Shown here: one piece after another, positions 6,501 through 13,276 of the stretch
Numbering within the stretch: position 1 is the first letter of the stretch
How the letters are laid out: the number at the start of each line of letters is the position of its first letter
NCBI GenBank assembly: GCA_947628395.1
Contig: CANQZP010000030.1
Span: forward strand, 1 to 15,114
Direction of reading: 5' to 3'
DNA from: an uncultured Clostridia bacterium
GTDB taxonomy: Bacteria > Bacillota > Clostridia > TANB77 > CAG-508
Length of the DNA stretch: 15,114 bases
The notes under the pieces: generated by a model
What the model saw: the letters and a program-made list of their open reading frames with translations, nothing else
Databases searched by the model: none
Told to the model about the DNA's origin: nothing
Translations under genes and position numbers: made by a program

Positions 6501-7904
6501 TTCAGGATTTACAAAACATTCAAATTCATCAATTACTTCCCCATTTTTTATTTTTATAATTCCAACTTCAGTTATTTTTTCTGTACGGAAAGATAAACCT
6601 GTTGTCTCTAAATCTAATACACAATACTCAGTATCTATCGATTGCTGTTTTGAAAAAAATACTGATGGGTCTTTATCTGGAACAAAATACGCTTCTACTC
6701 CATATATTACCTTTAAATCAGCTTTAGTTTTATCTAAGAATTTATGTGCATCTGGGAAACTTTGAACTACACCATGGTCTGTAATTGCAATAGATTTCCA
6801 CCCCCAACTAACAGCTCTTTTTAACAAATCTGATGCAGATGTTACTGCATCCATCTGACTCATTTGTGTGTGCATATGTAACTCTACTCTTTTTTCTTGT
6901 GAGTTGTCCATTCTTTTTACTTTAGAAATACCATTTGTCTCTAATATTGTATTTGCCATAACAGTAATTTCTTTTGCAAAGTTATCATATTTAGCCACAC
7001 CATCTAACTTTATTCCTTTGGCACTACTTATTCTTCCTAATATATTTTTTGCTTTAGGAGTTTCAACAAAAGCTTTACATGTAATAGTACTTGAACCATC
7101 ATAAAGATTAAACATTATAATTGTTTTATCATTTTTTATATCTCTAGAATCAGTACTTATTATCTCCCCTTCAATACATACTCTATCTGTATCTACATTT
7201 ATATCTATAACTTTGGTATAAGGACTCTTTATATTAGCATTTCTACCATATATTAAAGGAGTCTTTTCATCTTCTACTTTTTCTTCTTGTGGTTGTGGGG
7301 TATTTTCTTCTGTCTTAAGTTTTTTCTCATTCTTTTCTTTTTGTTCTAACTTTGCTCTTTCTTGCATTTCTAATATTGCTTCTTTTTCTTGATTCTTTAA
7401 GTATTCTTCATATTCTTTACTATCAGAATTTTCTGATTCTATAAATTTCACTTTATAATTAAAATTATATAAATTCTTAAACAAATGCTGTAATGCTTTA
7501 TCAAATTTTTTTGAGCATAGAAAATCATAGCCACCTTTTACTTTAAGCTCTATAGTGACTTCATTATTATCTATATTTAAAATACTATCATGCAAAATTG
7601 CCTTAGTCATTGGCTCTTTTTGCACCATATAATTTATTAAATCTGGCCAATCTTTATCTAAAGTTTGCTCTATTTCTGTACTACTGTCATATTCAAATTC
7701 TACATTAGCTCTTGCTACTTTAAATCTTTCTGTTAAAAATTTTTGAAATTCACCTAATTCTATAATTGAAATCTTATTTTCAGATTTTAAGTATATTTCT
7801 AATTTATTACTTTTTTTAAATAAGTTTGCTTTTATAACTTCTGCTTCTAAAATATTTCCTTTAATTTTTGAATCATTAAATACTTCTTTTACTTTTTTCT
7901 GCAT
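3567..7904 (-). CDS. polC: DNA polymerase III alpha subunit, PolC type
   Basis: This is the replicative DNA polymerase with built-in proofreading of low-G+C Gram-positive bacteria, 1445 residues, close to the Bacillus length. Seen in order: an N-terminal domain (1-150); a charged E/K-rich linker (155-215); an OB fold (225-325); the first PHP part starting ELHMHTQMSQMDA at 341; an inserted DEDDh exonuclease (426-585) with DLETTG (D431, E433), HNADFD (511-516) and H569/D573; the rest of PHP; and the polymerase core with GSRGSVGSSF (887-896), a zinc-binding C915-C918/C939-C942 set and catalytic PDIDLN (D968, D970). Near the end FPKAHAAAYV is present, and the protein ends in QMSLF (1440-1444), a beta-clamp binding motif. 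The ATG at 7904 has AAGGTGG upstream with a rather long spacer, overlapping the stop of the preceding gene. It looks intact. Confidence 0.98.
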   Translation of the reverse strand: MQKKVKEVFNDSKIKGNILEAEVIKANLFKKSNKLEIYLKSENKISIIELGEFQKFLTERFKVARANVEFEYDSSTEIEQTLDKDWPDLINYMVQKEPMTKAILHDSILNIDNNEVTIELKVKGGYDFLCSKKFDKALQHLFKNLYNFNYKVKFIESENSDSKEYEEYLKNQEKEAILEMQERAKLEQKEKNEKKLKTEENTPQPQEEKVEDEKTPLIYGRNANIKSPYTKVIDINVDTDRVCIEGEIISTDSRDIKNDKTIIMFNLYDGSSTITCKAFVETPKAKNILGRISSAKGIKLDGVAKYDNFAKEITVMANTILETNGISKVKRMDNSQEKRVELHMHTQMSQMDAVTSASDLLKRAVSWGWKSIAITDHGVVQSFPDAHKFLDKTKADLKVIYGVEAYFVPDKDPSVFFSKQQSIDTEYCVLDLETTGLSFRTEKITEVGIIKIKNGEVIDEFECFVNPEKLIPPAVVEVTHITDDMVKDADTIEKVIPKIIEFIGDSVLVAHNADFDMGFLKYNFEQYGYKFDSTYIDTLRLAKVIFPEFKKYKLGIIADNLNIKVDVAHRALDDVKTLVQVFNIMLDKAKEKGAKIVDDISTIFGNDKDSYKKLPSYHAIILAKDYVGLKNLYKLVSFSHLHYFYKKPRVLKSLFEKYREGLILGSACEAGELYRAIVAGKSEEEIEEIAKYYDYLEIQPIGNNEYMVRNGTVADDFELQNINRRIVELGEKLNKLVVATCDVHFMDPQDEIYRRILQAGQKYDDADYQAPLYLRTTEEMLEEFSYLGEEKAKEVVITNTNKIADMCDRISPISSEKCPPHIEGCEEEIKNIAYTKAHELYGEDLPEIVKSRLDKELDSIIKNGFSVMYIIAQKLVWKSNEDGYIVGSRGSVGSSFVANMTGITEVNSLQAHYRCPNCKYSDFTDYGVKNGFDLPDKDCPKCGHKLAKDGMDIPFETFLGFNGDKEPDIDLNFSGEYQAKAHKYTEVIFGKGTTFKAGTVGTIADKTAYGYVKNYYEERHIPVSSAEIGRISTGCTGIKRTTGQHPGGIIVVPKGREIYEFCPVQHPADDPNSDIITTHFDYHSIDQNLLKLDILGHDDPTMIRMLFDLTGIDPTKVPLDDKETMSIFSSTDALGVTPEQIHSEVGTFGVPEFGTKFVRGMLVDTKPKTFGELISISGLSHGTDVWLNNAQDLVNQGVVTLSEAIGCRDDIMVYLMKMGLEPNKAFKIMETVRKGKALKDPEKWAEYVQIMKEHDVPDWYIKSCEKIKYMFPKAHAAAYVTNAFRIAWFKVHKPKAYYTAFFTIRADEFDYDIMCNGKEKVKNKMKEIDLAGNSATPKDKNMYPILELVLEMYERGIKFLPIDLYKSHSTKFLLEEDGIRPPLNSIPGLGSVAAIGIQKAREEEKFMCIDDLQLRAKIGKSVTELLDKFGCLKGMTQSNQMSLFV

Positions 7905-7921
7905 TTTTTAGTTGCGCCACC

Positions 7922-8476
7922 TTATTTTAAATTTTTTTGTATTTCTTCAAATACTTCTTCTATATTCTCCACATTTTCGATAATTAAAATTCTTTTTAGT
8001 AGATTTTTAGAATTATTCTTTATTATTAAATTTCCTAGATTAAAAGCCTTAGCTATTCTAGGTATTTCATAATTAATCTCTTTTATGTCTCTATAGCTAA
8101 TTGTAAGTTGTTTTTTTCTTATTTTTCTATATGTATAAACTAATTTTGTTTTATAAAATGAAATTTCTGAAAATTTAATTTTATATCTTTTATATAGTAA
8201 GTATAAAATTCCCCACACTAAGAAAAATGGTATTGCTATTAAACCTAACTTTAAATATTCTTTTCCCAAACTAATTAGTATTGCAATTAAAAAAATAGCA
8301 ACACCTATAGAATCTAAATGAGATAAAATTTCATATCCGACAGCAAATTTTCTTTTTGCTGTATAAATTTCTCCTGTATCATTAATTGCTTCTTGTTCTA
8401 AAAGGATTTTGTTCATACAATTATTACATATTTCGCCTGGTCTTTTTAATTCTGTTCCACATATTTTACATTTCAT
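7922..8476 (-). CDS. Zinc-ribbon membrane protein with bacterial PH-like (bPH2) domain
   Basis: This is a 184-residue protein. It starts with a zinc ribbon, C3-C6 and C17-C20 (KCKICG, then ICNNC). Two hydrophobic segments follow at about 55-72 and 76-94. The remainder reads ISFYKTKLVYTYRKI, then LTISYRDIKEINYE, and resembles the beta-rich bPH2 domain of YdbT/YdbS-type membrane proteins. The function is unknown; ligand or partner binding at the membrane is an inference. ATG at 8476 is preceded by AAAGGAT with an 11-base spacer. Its stop is 17 bases before polC, so it probably heads the polC transcript, a position where proS or ispG is common in related genomes. Confidence 0.75.
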   Translation of the reverse strand: MKCKICGTELKRPGEICNNCMNKILLEQEAINDTGEIYTAKRKFAVGYEILSHLDSIGVAIFLIAILISLGKEYLKLGLIAIPFFLVWGILYLLYKRYKIKFSEISFYKTKLVYTYRKIRKKQLTISYRDIKEINYEIPRIAKAFNLGNLIIKNNSKNLLKRILIIENVENIEEVFEEIQKNLK

Positions 8477-8550
8477 ATTCTTTTGTATCCTTTCAAAAAA
8501 ATTTAATATTTAAAAAGTATTCTCATAAATATGTATTTGATTATTGATTA

Positions 8551-8579
8551 ATTTTAATAAATTTTCTATTACATCTCAA
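8551..8579 (-). promoter_or_regulatory. Candidate sigma-A promoter for the bPH2-polC cluster
   Basis: On the - strand TTGAGA (8579-8574) and TAAAAT (8556-8551) are 17 bases apart, about 75 bases before the ATG at 8476. The region is very A+T-rich, so chance matches are common. The position right after REP copy 2 and before the gene is reasonable. Confidence 0.4.
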
Positions 8580-8592
8580 AAAATTTTCATAC

Positions 8593-8617
8593 CGTAGGGG
8601 CGATTATCAATCGCCCG
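8593..8617 (+). repeat. REP-like palindrome, copy 2
   Basis: The unit is C, then GTAG, then GGGCGATTATCAATCGCCC (sharing the G), then G. The arms GGGCGATT/AATCGCCC are perfect 8-bp complements around ATC. It lies 11 bases past the rseP stop. All 25 bases are identical to the copies at 10137 and 15082. Confidence 0.9.
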
Positions 8618-8628
8618 CTTCTCTAATT

Positions 8629-9885
8629 CTATATAATTCTAATTATATCATTATATGATACATAAATTGACAACAATATCAATAATGAAAAACCTAACAT
8701 TTGTATAGCAATCTCTGTATTTTCTTTTAAAGGCTTTCTTCTAATTGCCTCAATAATCAAAAGCAAAATCTTTCCTCCATCTAAAGCTGGAAATGGTAAA
8801 AGATTCGTAATTCCTAATGATAAAGAAATAAGAGCCATTAAATATATAAAATCCCTTATATTCGAAGTTCCAGCAACTGTCTTAGAAATACCTACTGGTC
8901 CCATTAATTGATCTGTTGAAATATTTCCTGTAAATAATTGTTTTACATTATCTATTAAAGCAAATCCAAAATCTTTAGTTTCCCAAAAACTATAATATAA
9001 TCTATTTAAAATACTTTTATCATCCTCTTTAAAAGTAGTTCCTAAATAATAATCTGATACTTCCGTTGGAGTAAGTTTAAAACTTTTTTCTTCTCCATTT
9101 CTTTCAACTATTACCTCAATTTCACCATCAGAATTTTCTATTTCTTCTATTATTTCATTATAATTTGTAATCTCTTTATTATTTATTCTTTTTACATTAT
9201 CTCCTACTTTTATTCCAACAGATTTAGCAGGAGAATCTTTATAAATATATTCTATCTTAGTTGAAGCTTGATCCTCTGTACCAAGATAAATACCTATATT
9301 CTTTGTTTTTTCTTCTGTTGGAGTAACTTTAAATTGTAAATTTTCATCTTTTCTTTTTACATCTACTGTAATTTCTCTTCCTTCTGATTTTTGCAATATT
9401 TCTCTTATGTCAGTATATAAATGAATTTTCTTTCCATCTACTTTTACAATTTCATCGCCTTCTCTAATTCCTGCTATATATGCACCATAATCTTCTTTTA
9501 ATGTATCTACTTTTGTAGAATAAAAATTTCCTGCTACTGCAACTAATAGAAAATATACTGTTATACCAAATACTATATTTACTAGGCCTCCTGCTGCAAC
9601 TATTGCAATTCTTTTTGGTATGCTAAGTTCACTAAAAGAACCTTCTTTATCACTTCTTTCTTCTTCACCTAGCATACTTACATATCCACCAAAAGGAATC
9701 ATTCTTATACTATATTTGGTTTCTTTTTTCTTCCTTGAAAAAAGTTCTTTTCCAAATCCAATGGAGAACTCATTTACATGTACTTTAAATAATTTTGCAA
9801 CTAGAAAGTGTCCACCTTCATGTATTAGAACGAGAAATCCTAGAACAAATATTATTTTTATAGCACTAACTAAGAATCCTATCAC
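8629..9885 (-). CDS. rseP: Site-2 (M50) intramembrane zinc metalloprotease RseP/RasP
   Basis: This protease cuts transmembrane substrates, such as anti-sigma factors, inside the membrane. The 418-residue protein has HEGGH at 22-26 in the first membrane helix, the FSIGFG..LF and RMIPFGGYV segments, and a central membrane helix near 95-118. Two PDZ domains follow in tandem (about 125-190 and 205-275), each with a G-[IV]-x-x-GD core (GIREGDEIVKVDG and GIKVGDNVKRINN). The second active-site motif NLLPFPALDGG is at 361-371, with a last helix near 395-412. The start is GTG at 9885, supported by AGGAGG 7 bases upstream. It is separated from cdsA by 524 bp of repeat-rich DNA, where related genomes often carry dxr. 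Confidence 0.96.
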   Translation of the reverse strand: MIGFLVSAIKIIFVLGFLVLIHEGGHFLVAKLFKVHVNEFSIGFGKELFSRKKKETKYSIRMIPFGGYVSMLGEEERSDKEGSFSELSIPKRIAIVAAGGLVNIVFGITVYFLLVAVAGNFYSTKVDTLKEDYGAYIAGIREGDEIVKVDGKKIHLYTDIREILQKSEGREITVDVKRKDENLQFKVTPTEEKTKNIGIYLGTEDQASTKIEYIYKDSPAKSVGIKVGDNVKRINNKEITNYNEIIEEIENSDGEIEVIVERNGEEKSFKLTPTEVSDYYLGTTFKEDDKSILNRLYYSFWETKDFGFALIDNVKQLFTGNISTDQLMGPVGISKTVAGTSNIRDFIYLMALISLSLGITNLLPFPALDGGKILLLIIEAIRRKPLKENTEIAIQMLGFSLLILLSIYVSYNDIIRII

Positions 9886-9946
9886 AAAAAATCCTCCTAT
9901 TATTTTCTTGTTATCAATTAATTTAGTATAATAATTGATTTTTTAT

Positions 9947-10001
9947 TGTATAGGAAAAATTGGCTTTTATCTTGACCACATATAAGATTTTTCCGTATAC
10001 A
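9947..10001. repeat. Long-stem inverted repeat inside the MITE-like element
   Basis: TGTATAGGAAAAAT (9947-9960) pairs with ATTTTTCC-G-TATACA (9987-10001), a 14-bp stem with one bulged G. It lies just inside the left terminal repeat. Confidence 0.65.
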
Positions 10002-10023
10002 ACAAGGTTAATTTACCTTGATT

Positions 10024-10053
10024 TGTGCAATAATTGCGAAGCAATTTTGCACA
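10024..10053. repeat. Hairpin with GAA loop
   Basis: The arms TGTGCAA-T-AATTGC and GCAATT-TTGCACA pair over 13 bp with one bulged T around a GAA loop. A smaller CAAGGT/ACCTTG hairpin lies just before it at 10003-10020. Confidence 0.65.
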
Positions 10054-10056
10054 TCT

Positions 10057-10088
10057 GGGCATCGAAATCTTTGATTTCGTTAATGCCC
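10057..10088. repeat. Hairpin with bulged stem
   Basis: GGGCAT and CGAAATC pair with GATTTCG and ATGCCC, interrupted by a short TA-side bulge, around a TTT loop. It follows the previous hairpin after 3 bases. Confidence 0.6.
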
Positions 10089-10096
10089 AATTTTCT

Positions 10097-10112
10097 TATA
10101 GCTTTGCTGTCG
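10097..10112 (+). repeat. Dispersed motif TATAGCTTTGYTGTCG, copy 2
   Basis: TATAGCTTTGCTGTCG matches 2674-2689 at 15 of 16 bases and leads directly into the nested palindrome at 10112. Confidence 0.55.
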
Positions 10113-10204
10113 CAACTTTCAGATTAAAAAGTATTTCGTAGGGGCGATTATCAATCGCCCGTTCTTCGAAGAAAATGCGAAATACAAAAATATCTGTAAG
10201 TTGC
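10112..10204. repeat. Nested 93-bp imperfect palindrome enclosing a REP unit
   Basis: The outer arms GCAACTTTCAGAT (10112-10124) and ATCTGTAAGTTGC (10192-10204) match at 12 of 13. The next arms GTATTTCG (10131-10138) and CGAAATAC (10178-10185) are perfect. Within them lie REP copy 3 and a perfect 12-bp palindrome TTCTTCGAAGAA (10162-10173). The concentric arrangement suggests insertion of a REP into an existing palindrome, or a folded RNA. Confidence 0.7.
10137..10161 (+). repeat. REP-like palindrome, copy 3
   Basis: All 25 bases are identical to the copies at 8593 and 15082. It lies inside the nested palindrome 10112-10204 within the MITE-like element. Confidence 0.9.
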
Positions 10205-10242
10205 TTCAATCGCACTCGCTTCGCTCGTTTGGTCGCTGCGCA

Positions 10243-10269
10243 GCTATTTAAAAATCAATTATTATACTG
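10243..10269 (+). repeat. 27-bp direct repeat, left copy
   Basis: This stretch begins GCTATTT and ends with TACTG. It matches 10354-10380 at 25 of 27 bases, 111 bp apart, and contains the right terminal inverted repeat of the MITE-like element. A perfect 10-bp palindrome GCTGCGCAGC (10235-10244) overlaps its left edge. Confidence 0.75.
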
Positions 10270-10293
10270 CTTTAATGAGTGAAAAAATTTTTC

Positions 10294-10339
10294 TTGACTT
10301 AAATAGACTATTCCATCCCTTCTGTCTGAAAAAAGTCAA
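10294..10339. repeat. Two-step hairpin between the direct repeats
   Basis: TTGACTT (10294-10300) pairs with AAGTCAA (10333-10339); inside, AGAC pairs with GTCT. It lies between the two 27-bp direct repeats. Confidence 0.5.
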
Positions 10340-10353
10340 TTTACAACATCAGG

Positions 10354-10380
10354 GCTATTTACAAATCAATTATTCTACTG
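10354..10380 (+). repeat. 27-bp direct repeat, right copy
   Basis: This differs from 10243-10269 only at two A-to-C positions. It lies 29 bp from the cdsA stop. Confidence 0.75.
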
Positions 10381-10409
10381 GTTAAAACAATCAAAAAATA
10401 CTAGCATTT

Positions 10410-11231
10410 TTAAATCAATAAAGTTAATAAATAATACGCAAAAGGAGCTGCAAAAATAACACTATCAACCCTATCTATCATTCCACCATGACCAGGAATA
10501 AGATTACTAAAATCCTTTATATCTGAATATCTTTTTATTGAAGAAGCAGCAAAATCTCCAATTTGACCTATTATACTCAAAACTAATCCAATAAACGAAA
10601 TTACAAGATAATTTATACTCATATCAAAATATTGATTTAAAATAAATGTATAACCTACTACTAGTAAAACACCACCTATAGTCCCGCCTACACAACCTTC
10701 TATCGACTTTTTAGGACTAATCTTATTAAATTTATGTTTTCCAAATTTACTTCCAATTAAATATGCAAATATGTCAGTTCCCCACGTTGCAGCAAATATA
10801 TACCATATATATAATTTGCCTATACTTTCTCCGTTTTTTTCTAATCCATATAATAAAGATAAAAATACTGTGAAGCCTATTATATAAACAATTCCTAAAA
10901 GTGTTATTGAAATATCTACAATATTAATTTTCATCTCTGTTATAATTATATGTAAAAATAAAATTGCAACTAAAGAAACTATTCCTAATCCTAAAAAACT
11001 ATTTATATATTTCATAGGAATAACATGTATAAAAGCAATCCCTATTGCTAAAATATAGCCTATCCATGAAACAGGATTTAACTTCTTCTTTACACAACTT
11101 AAAAATTCATGAATACTAATTATAGCTATAACAGCTATGGCTACATCTATTACATATTTGTTACCGAGAATGCATAAAGCTATGATTATCGGTAAGCCTA
11201 GTACTCCTGATAAAAATCTTTTTATATCCAT
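10410..11231 (-). CDS. cdsA: Phosphatidate cytidylyltransferase (CDP-diacylglycerol synthase)
   Basis: CdsA is an integral membrane enzyme that joins CTP and phosphatidic acid into CDP-diacylglycerol, the branch point for bacterial phospholipids. The 273-residue protein is almost wholly hydrophobic with about seven to eight membrane segments. It carries the CDS signature near the C-terminus (230-256): SSIKRYSDIKDFSNLIPGHG, then GMIDRVDS, including the conserved K-R-x(3)-KD and PGHGG-x-x-DR-x-D residues. ATG at 11231 has AGAGGT upstream and follows the uppS stop by 15 bases, so the two are probably one transcript. The next gene downstream is rseP, not dxr. Confidence 0.96.
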   Translation of the reverse strand: MDIKRFLSGVLGLPIIIALCILGNKYVIDVAIAVIAIISIHEFLSCVKKKLNPVSWIGYILAIGIAFIHVIPMKYINSFLGLGIVSLVAILFLHIIITEMKINIVDISITLLGIVYIIGFTVFLSLLYGLEKNGESIGKLYIWYIFAATWGTDIFAYLIGSKFGKHKFNKISPKKSIEGCVGGTIGGVLLVVGYTFILNQYFDMSINYLVISFIGLVLSIIGQIGDFAASSIKRYSDIKDFSNLIPGHGGMIDRVDSVIFAAPFAYYLLTLLI

Positions 11232-11246
11232 ATTAAACTACCTCTA

Positions 11247-11954
11247 CTATTTTGCACCAAATTTTCTATTTCTCTTTTGATATATTTTGATTGATTCCTC
11301 TAAATCTTTTTCTGAAAAATCAGGCCAATATTTGTCTAAAAATAAAAATTCTGAATAAGCAACTTGCCAAAGTAAAAAATTACTTAATCTAATTTCTCCA
11401 CTTGTTCTTATAACTAAATCTGGATCAGGTATTCCCTTTGTATATAAATTTTCTGTTATCATATTTTCATCAATATCAGAAACTTCAATTTTTCCCTCTT
11501 TAACGCCATTTGCTATATTTTTTATTGCATGAACAATTTCATCTCTTGAACCATAATTAAGGGCAATATTAAATATAATTCCATCATTTTCTTTTGTTCT
11601 CTCTATTGCTTTATTAATGCTCTTTTGAAGTCCAGTAGATAAAACTGATATATCTCCAATAACATTTATTCTTGTATTTTCAGTATCTGCTTTTTTACTG
11701 TATGTATCTAAATAATTCTTAAGTAATAACATTAAAGATGAAACTTCTTCTTCACTTCTCTTCCAATTTTCGGTTGAAAATGCATATACTGTAACATACT
11801 TGATTCCAATTTTTTGTGCGTGTCTTACTATTTTTTCTAAAGTCTTAGCACCTTCTTTATGTCCAAGTCTATAATCAATATTTTTTTCTCTAGCCCATCT
11901 TCTGTTACCATCCATGATAATAGCTATATGCTTAGGCAGGTTTCCTTTATCCAT
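11247..11954 (-). CDS. uppS: Isoprenyl transferase (undecaprenyl diphosphate synthase)
   Basis: UppS makes the C55 lipid carrier for peptidoglycan and wall polymers by cis-addition of isopentenyl diphosphate units. The 235-residue protein starts near the conserved KHIAIIMDGNRRWA (catalytic Asp at 15). It has GHKEGAKTL, VTVYAFSTENWKR, NIALNYGSRDE and the C-terminal block DPDLVIRTSGEIRLSNFLLW with WQVAYSEFLF. I place the start at ATG 11954: AGAAAGGATGG lies just upstream and the protein then begins at the family's usual point. The frame is open further to 12020, but that part overlaps frr and looks like basic noise. The spacing to the frr stop is 19 bases. Confidence 0.95.
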   Translation of the reverse strand: MDKGNLPKHIAIIMDGNRRWAREKNIDYRLGHKEGAKTLEKIVRHAQKIGIKYVTVYAFSTENWKRSEEEVSSLMLLLKNYLDTYSKKADTENTRINVIGDISVLSTGLQKSINKAIERTKENDGIIFNIALNYGSRDEIVHAIKNIANGVKEGKIEVSDIDENMITENLYTKGIPDPDLVIRTSGEIRLSNFLLWQVAYSEFLFLDKYWPDFSEKDLEESIKIYQKRNRKFGAK

Positions 11955-11973
11955 CTTACCATCCTTTCTAAAT

Positions 11974-12522
11974 TTAAACAGACATAATTTCCTTTTCTTT
12001 TTTTGAAACAATACTATCAATTTCTTCTATTTTTTTATCTGTAAGTTTTTGAATTTGTTCTTCAGCTCTTTTTAAATCATCTTCTGTAATTAAACCTTCC
12101 TTTTGCATTGATTTTGATTCATCTATTCCATCTCTTCTAATAGATCTTATACTTACTTTTGAATCCTCTCCAATTTTTTTAACGTCTTTTACTAATTCTT
12201 TTCTTCTCTCCTCAGTAAGCTCTGGAAAAGATAATCTTATTACTTTACCATCATTATTTGGATTTAAACCAATATCAGAAGCTAAAATAGCTTTTTCAAT
12301 TTCTTTTAGAATACTAGCATCCCAAGGTTGAATAACAATTAATCTTGCTTCTGGAACAGAAATTCCAGCTACTTGATTTATTGGAGTTGGAACTCCATAA
12401 TAATCTACTGTTACCTTATTTAATATTGCAGGATTAGCTCTACCTGCTCTTATTTCTGATAAATTCTCCTCTAAAACACCTAATGTTTTCTCCATTCTTT
12501 CTTCTAAATCATTAAATTCCAT
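11974..12522 (-). CDS. frr: Ribosome recycling factor
   Basis: RRF splits post-termination ribosomes together with EF-G. The 182-residue protein is within the normal 180-187 range. It shows the N-terminal helix with IRAGRANPAIL (24-34), the VDYYGVPTPINQVA hinge region, then SVPEARLIVIQPWD, GLNPNNDGKVIRLSFPELTE and a long C-terminal helix. ATG at 12522 follows AAAGGAAAT. It is 22 bases from the pyrH stop, the usual pyrH-frr pairing. Confidence 0.97.
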   Translation of the reverse strand: MEFNDLEERMEKTLGVLEENLSEIRAGRANPAILNKVTVDYYGVPTPINQVAGISVPEARLIVIQPWDASILKEIEKAILASDIGLNPNNDGKVIRLSFPELTEERRKELVKDVKKIGEDSKVSIRSIRRDGIDESKSMQKEGLITEDDLKRAEEQIQKLTDKKIEEIDSIVSKKEKEIMSV

Positions 12523-12544
12523 AATCTTATTTCCTTTCTTATTT

Positions 12545-13240
12545 TTATTTTACAATAGTACCTAAATTTTCACCCATAGCAGCCTTTACAATATTTTCAT
12601 CTTCATATATGCTAAAAACCGAAAGTGGTATGCTATTTTCCATACATAATGAAATCGCAGGCAAATCCATTACTTTAAGCTCTTTAGTTAAAATATCTAA
12701 GTATGATATTTCATCATATTTAGTAGCATTTTCATCTAACTTAGGATCTGCTGAATAAATTCCATCAGTAGTCTTAGCAACTAATATAACATCAGCTTCT
12801 ATTTCAGCAGCTCTTAAAGCAGCAGCTGTATCTGTTGAAAAATAAGGATTACCAGTTCCACCAGCAAAAATAACTACCTTACCTTCTTCTAAATATTTTT
12901 TAGCATTTTCCGTAATATAAAATTCTGCAACTTTAGGCATCTCTAAAGCAGTTTGAACTACAGATGGTACTCCTAGTTTTTCTAAACAATCTTTTATAGC
13001 CATAGCATTAATTACAGTTGCAATCATTCCCATAGAATCACGTCTTACTCTATCCATATCTGGAGCATATCTACCTCTCCAAATATTACCTGCACCAATC
13101 ACAATTCCTATTTGTATATTTTTTTCATGAACTTTTTTTATCTGATTGCATAAACTAGTTATTACCTCTGGATCTAACCCTGATTTATTATCACCAGCTA
13201 AAGCTTCACCACTTAATTTTAGTAATATTCTTTTATACAT
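12545..13240 (-). CDS. pyrH: Uridylate kinase (UMP kinase)
   Basis: PyrH phosphorylates UMP to UDP with ATP; in bacteria it is a hexamer of the amino-acid-kinase fold. The 231-residue protein has KLSGEAL at 8-14, IGAGNIWRG at 48-56, DSMGMIATVINA from 68, the FAGGTGNPYFSTDTAAALRA block and AKTTDGIYSADPK. ATG at 13240 follows AAGGGG with a 9-base spacer. It leads the pyrH-frr-uppS-cdsA run. tsf or rpsB, often upstream in other bacteria, are not here; a terminator and greA are. Confidence 0.97.
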   Translation of the reverse strand: MYKRILLKLSGEALAGDNKSGLDPEVITSLCNQIKKVHEKNIQIGIVIGAGNIWRGRYAPDMDRVRRDSMGMIATVINAMAIKDCLEKLGVPSVVQTALEMPKVAEFYITENAKKYLEEGKVVIFAGGTGNPYFSTDTAAALRAAEIEADVILVAKTTDGIYSADPKLDENATKYDEISYLDILTKELKVMDLPAISLCMENSIPLSVFSIYEDENIVKAAMGENLGTIVK

Positions 13241-13276
13241 ATTTTTTACCCCTTTTATTTTTTCTTTTGTTATTCT

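Larger units (their letters stand above)
9925..10268. mobile_element. MITE-like element with 19-bp perfect terminal inverted repeats
   Basis: AGTATAATAATTGATTTTT (9925-9943) is repeated perfectly in inverse at 10250-10268, bounding 344 bp. There is no reading frame for a transposase. The interior is a row of hairpins: 9947-10001 (14-bp stem with one bulge), 10003-10020, 10024-10053, 10057-10088 and 10112-10204. Small size, terminal inverted repeats, lack of coding and intergenic position fit a non-autonomous element. I see no clear target-site duplication. A partial direct repeat of the right end at 10354 suggests a more complex history. Confidence 0.55.
9886..10409. other. Gene-free 524-bp interval rich in palindromes
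   Basis: I find no credible gene between rseP and cdsA on either strand. The interval holds a MITE-like element (9925-10268), a chain of at least five hairpins, REP copy 3, a copy of the TATAGCTTTGYTGTCG motif, and a 27-bp direct repeat pair. No near-consensus promoter for rseP is evident; A/T-rich -10-like strings occur but lack a -35 partner. Confidence 0.8.

Noticed and set aside
8593..8617. REP hairpin as the rseP intrinsic terminator
   Set aside because: The stem is strong, but the - strand continues CTACGG with no U-run. It may slow polymerase but does not meet the usual pattern.
11955..12020. Longer UppS starting at 12020 and overlapping frr
   Set aside because: The extra 22 residues do not match the family, and the ATG at 11954 has its own AGAAAGGATGG.
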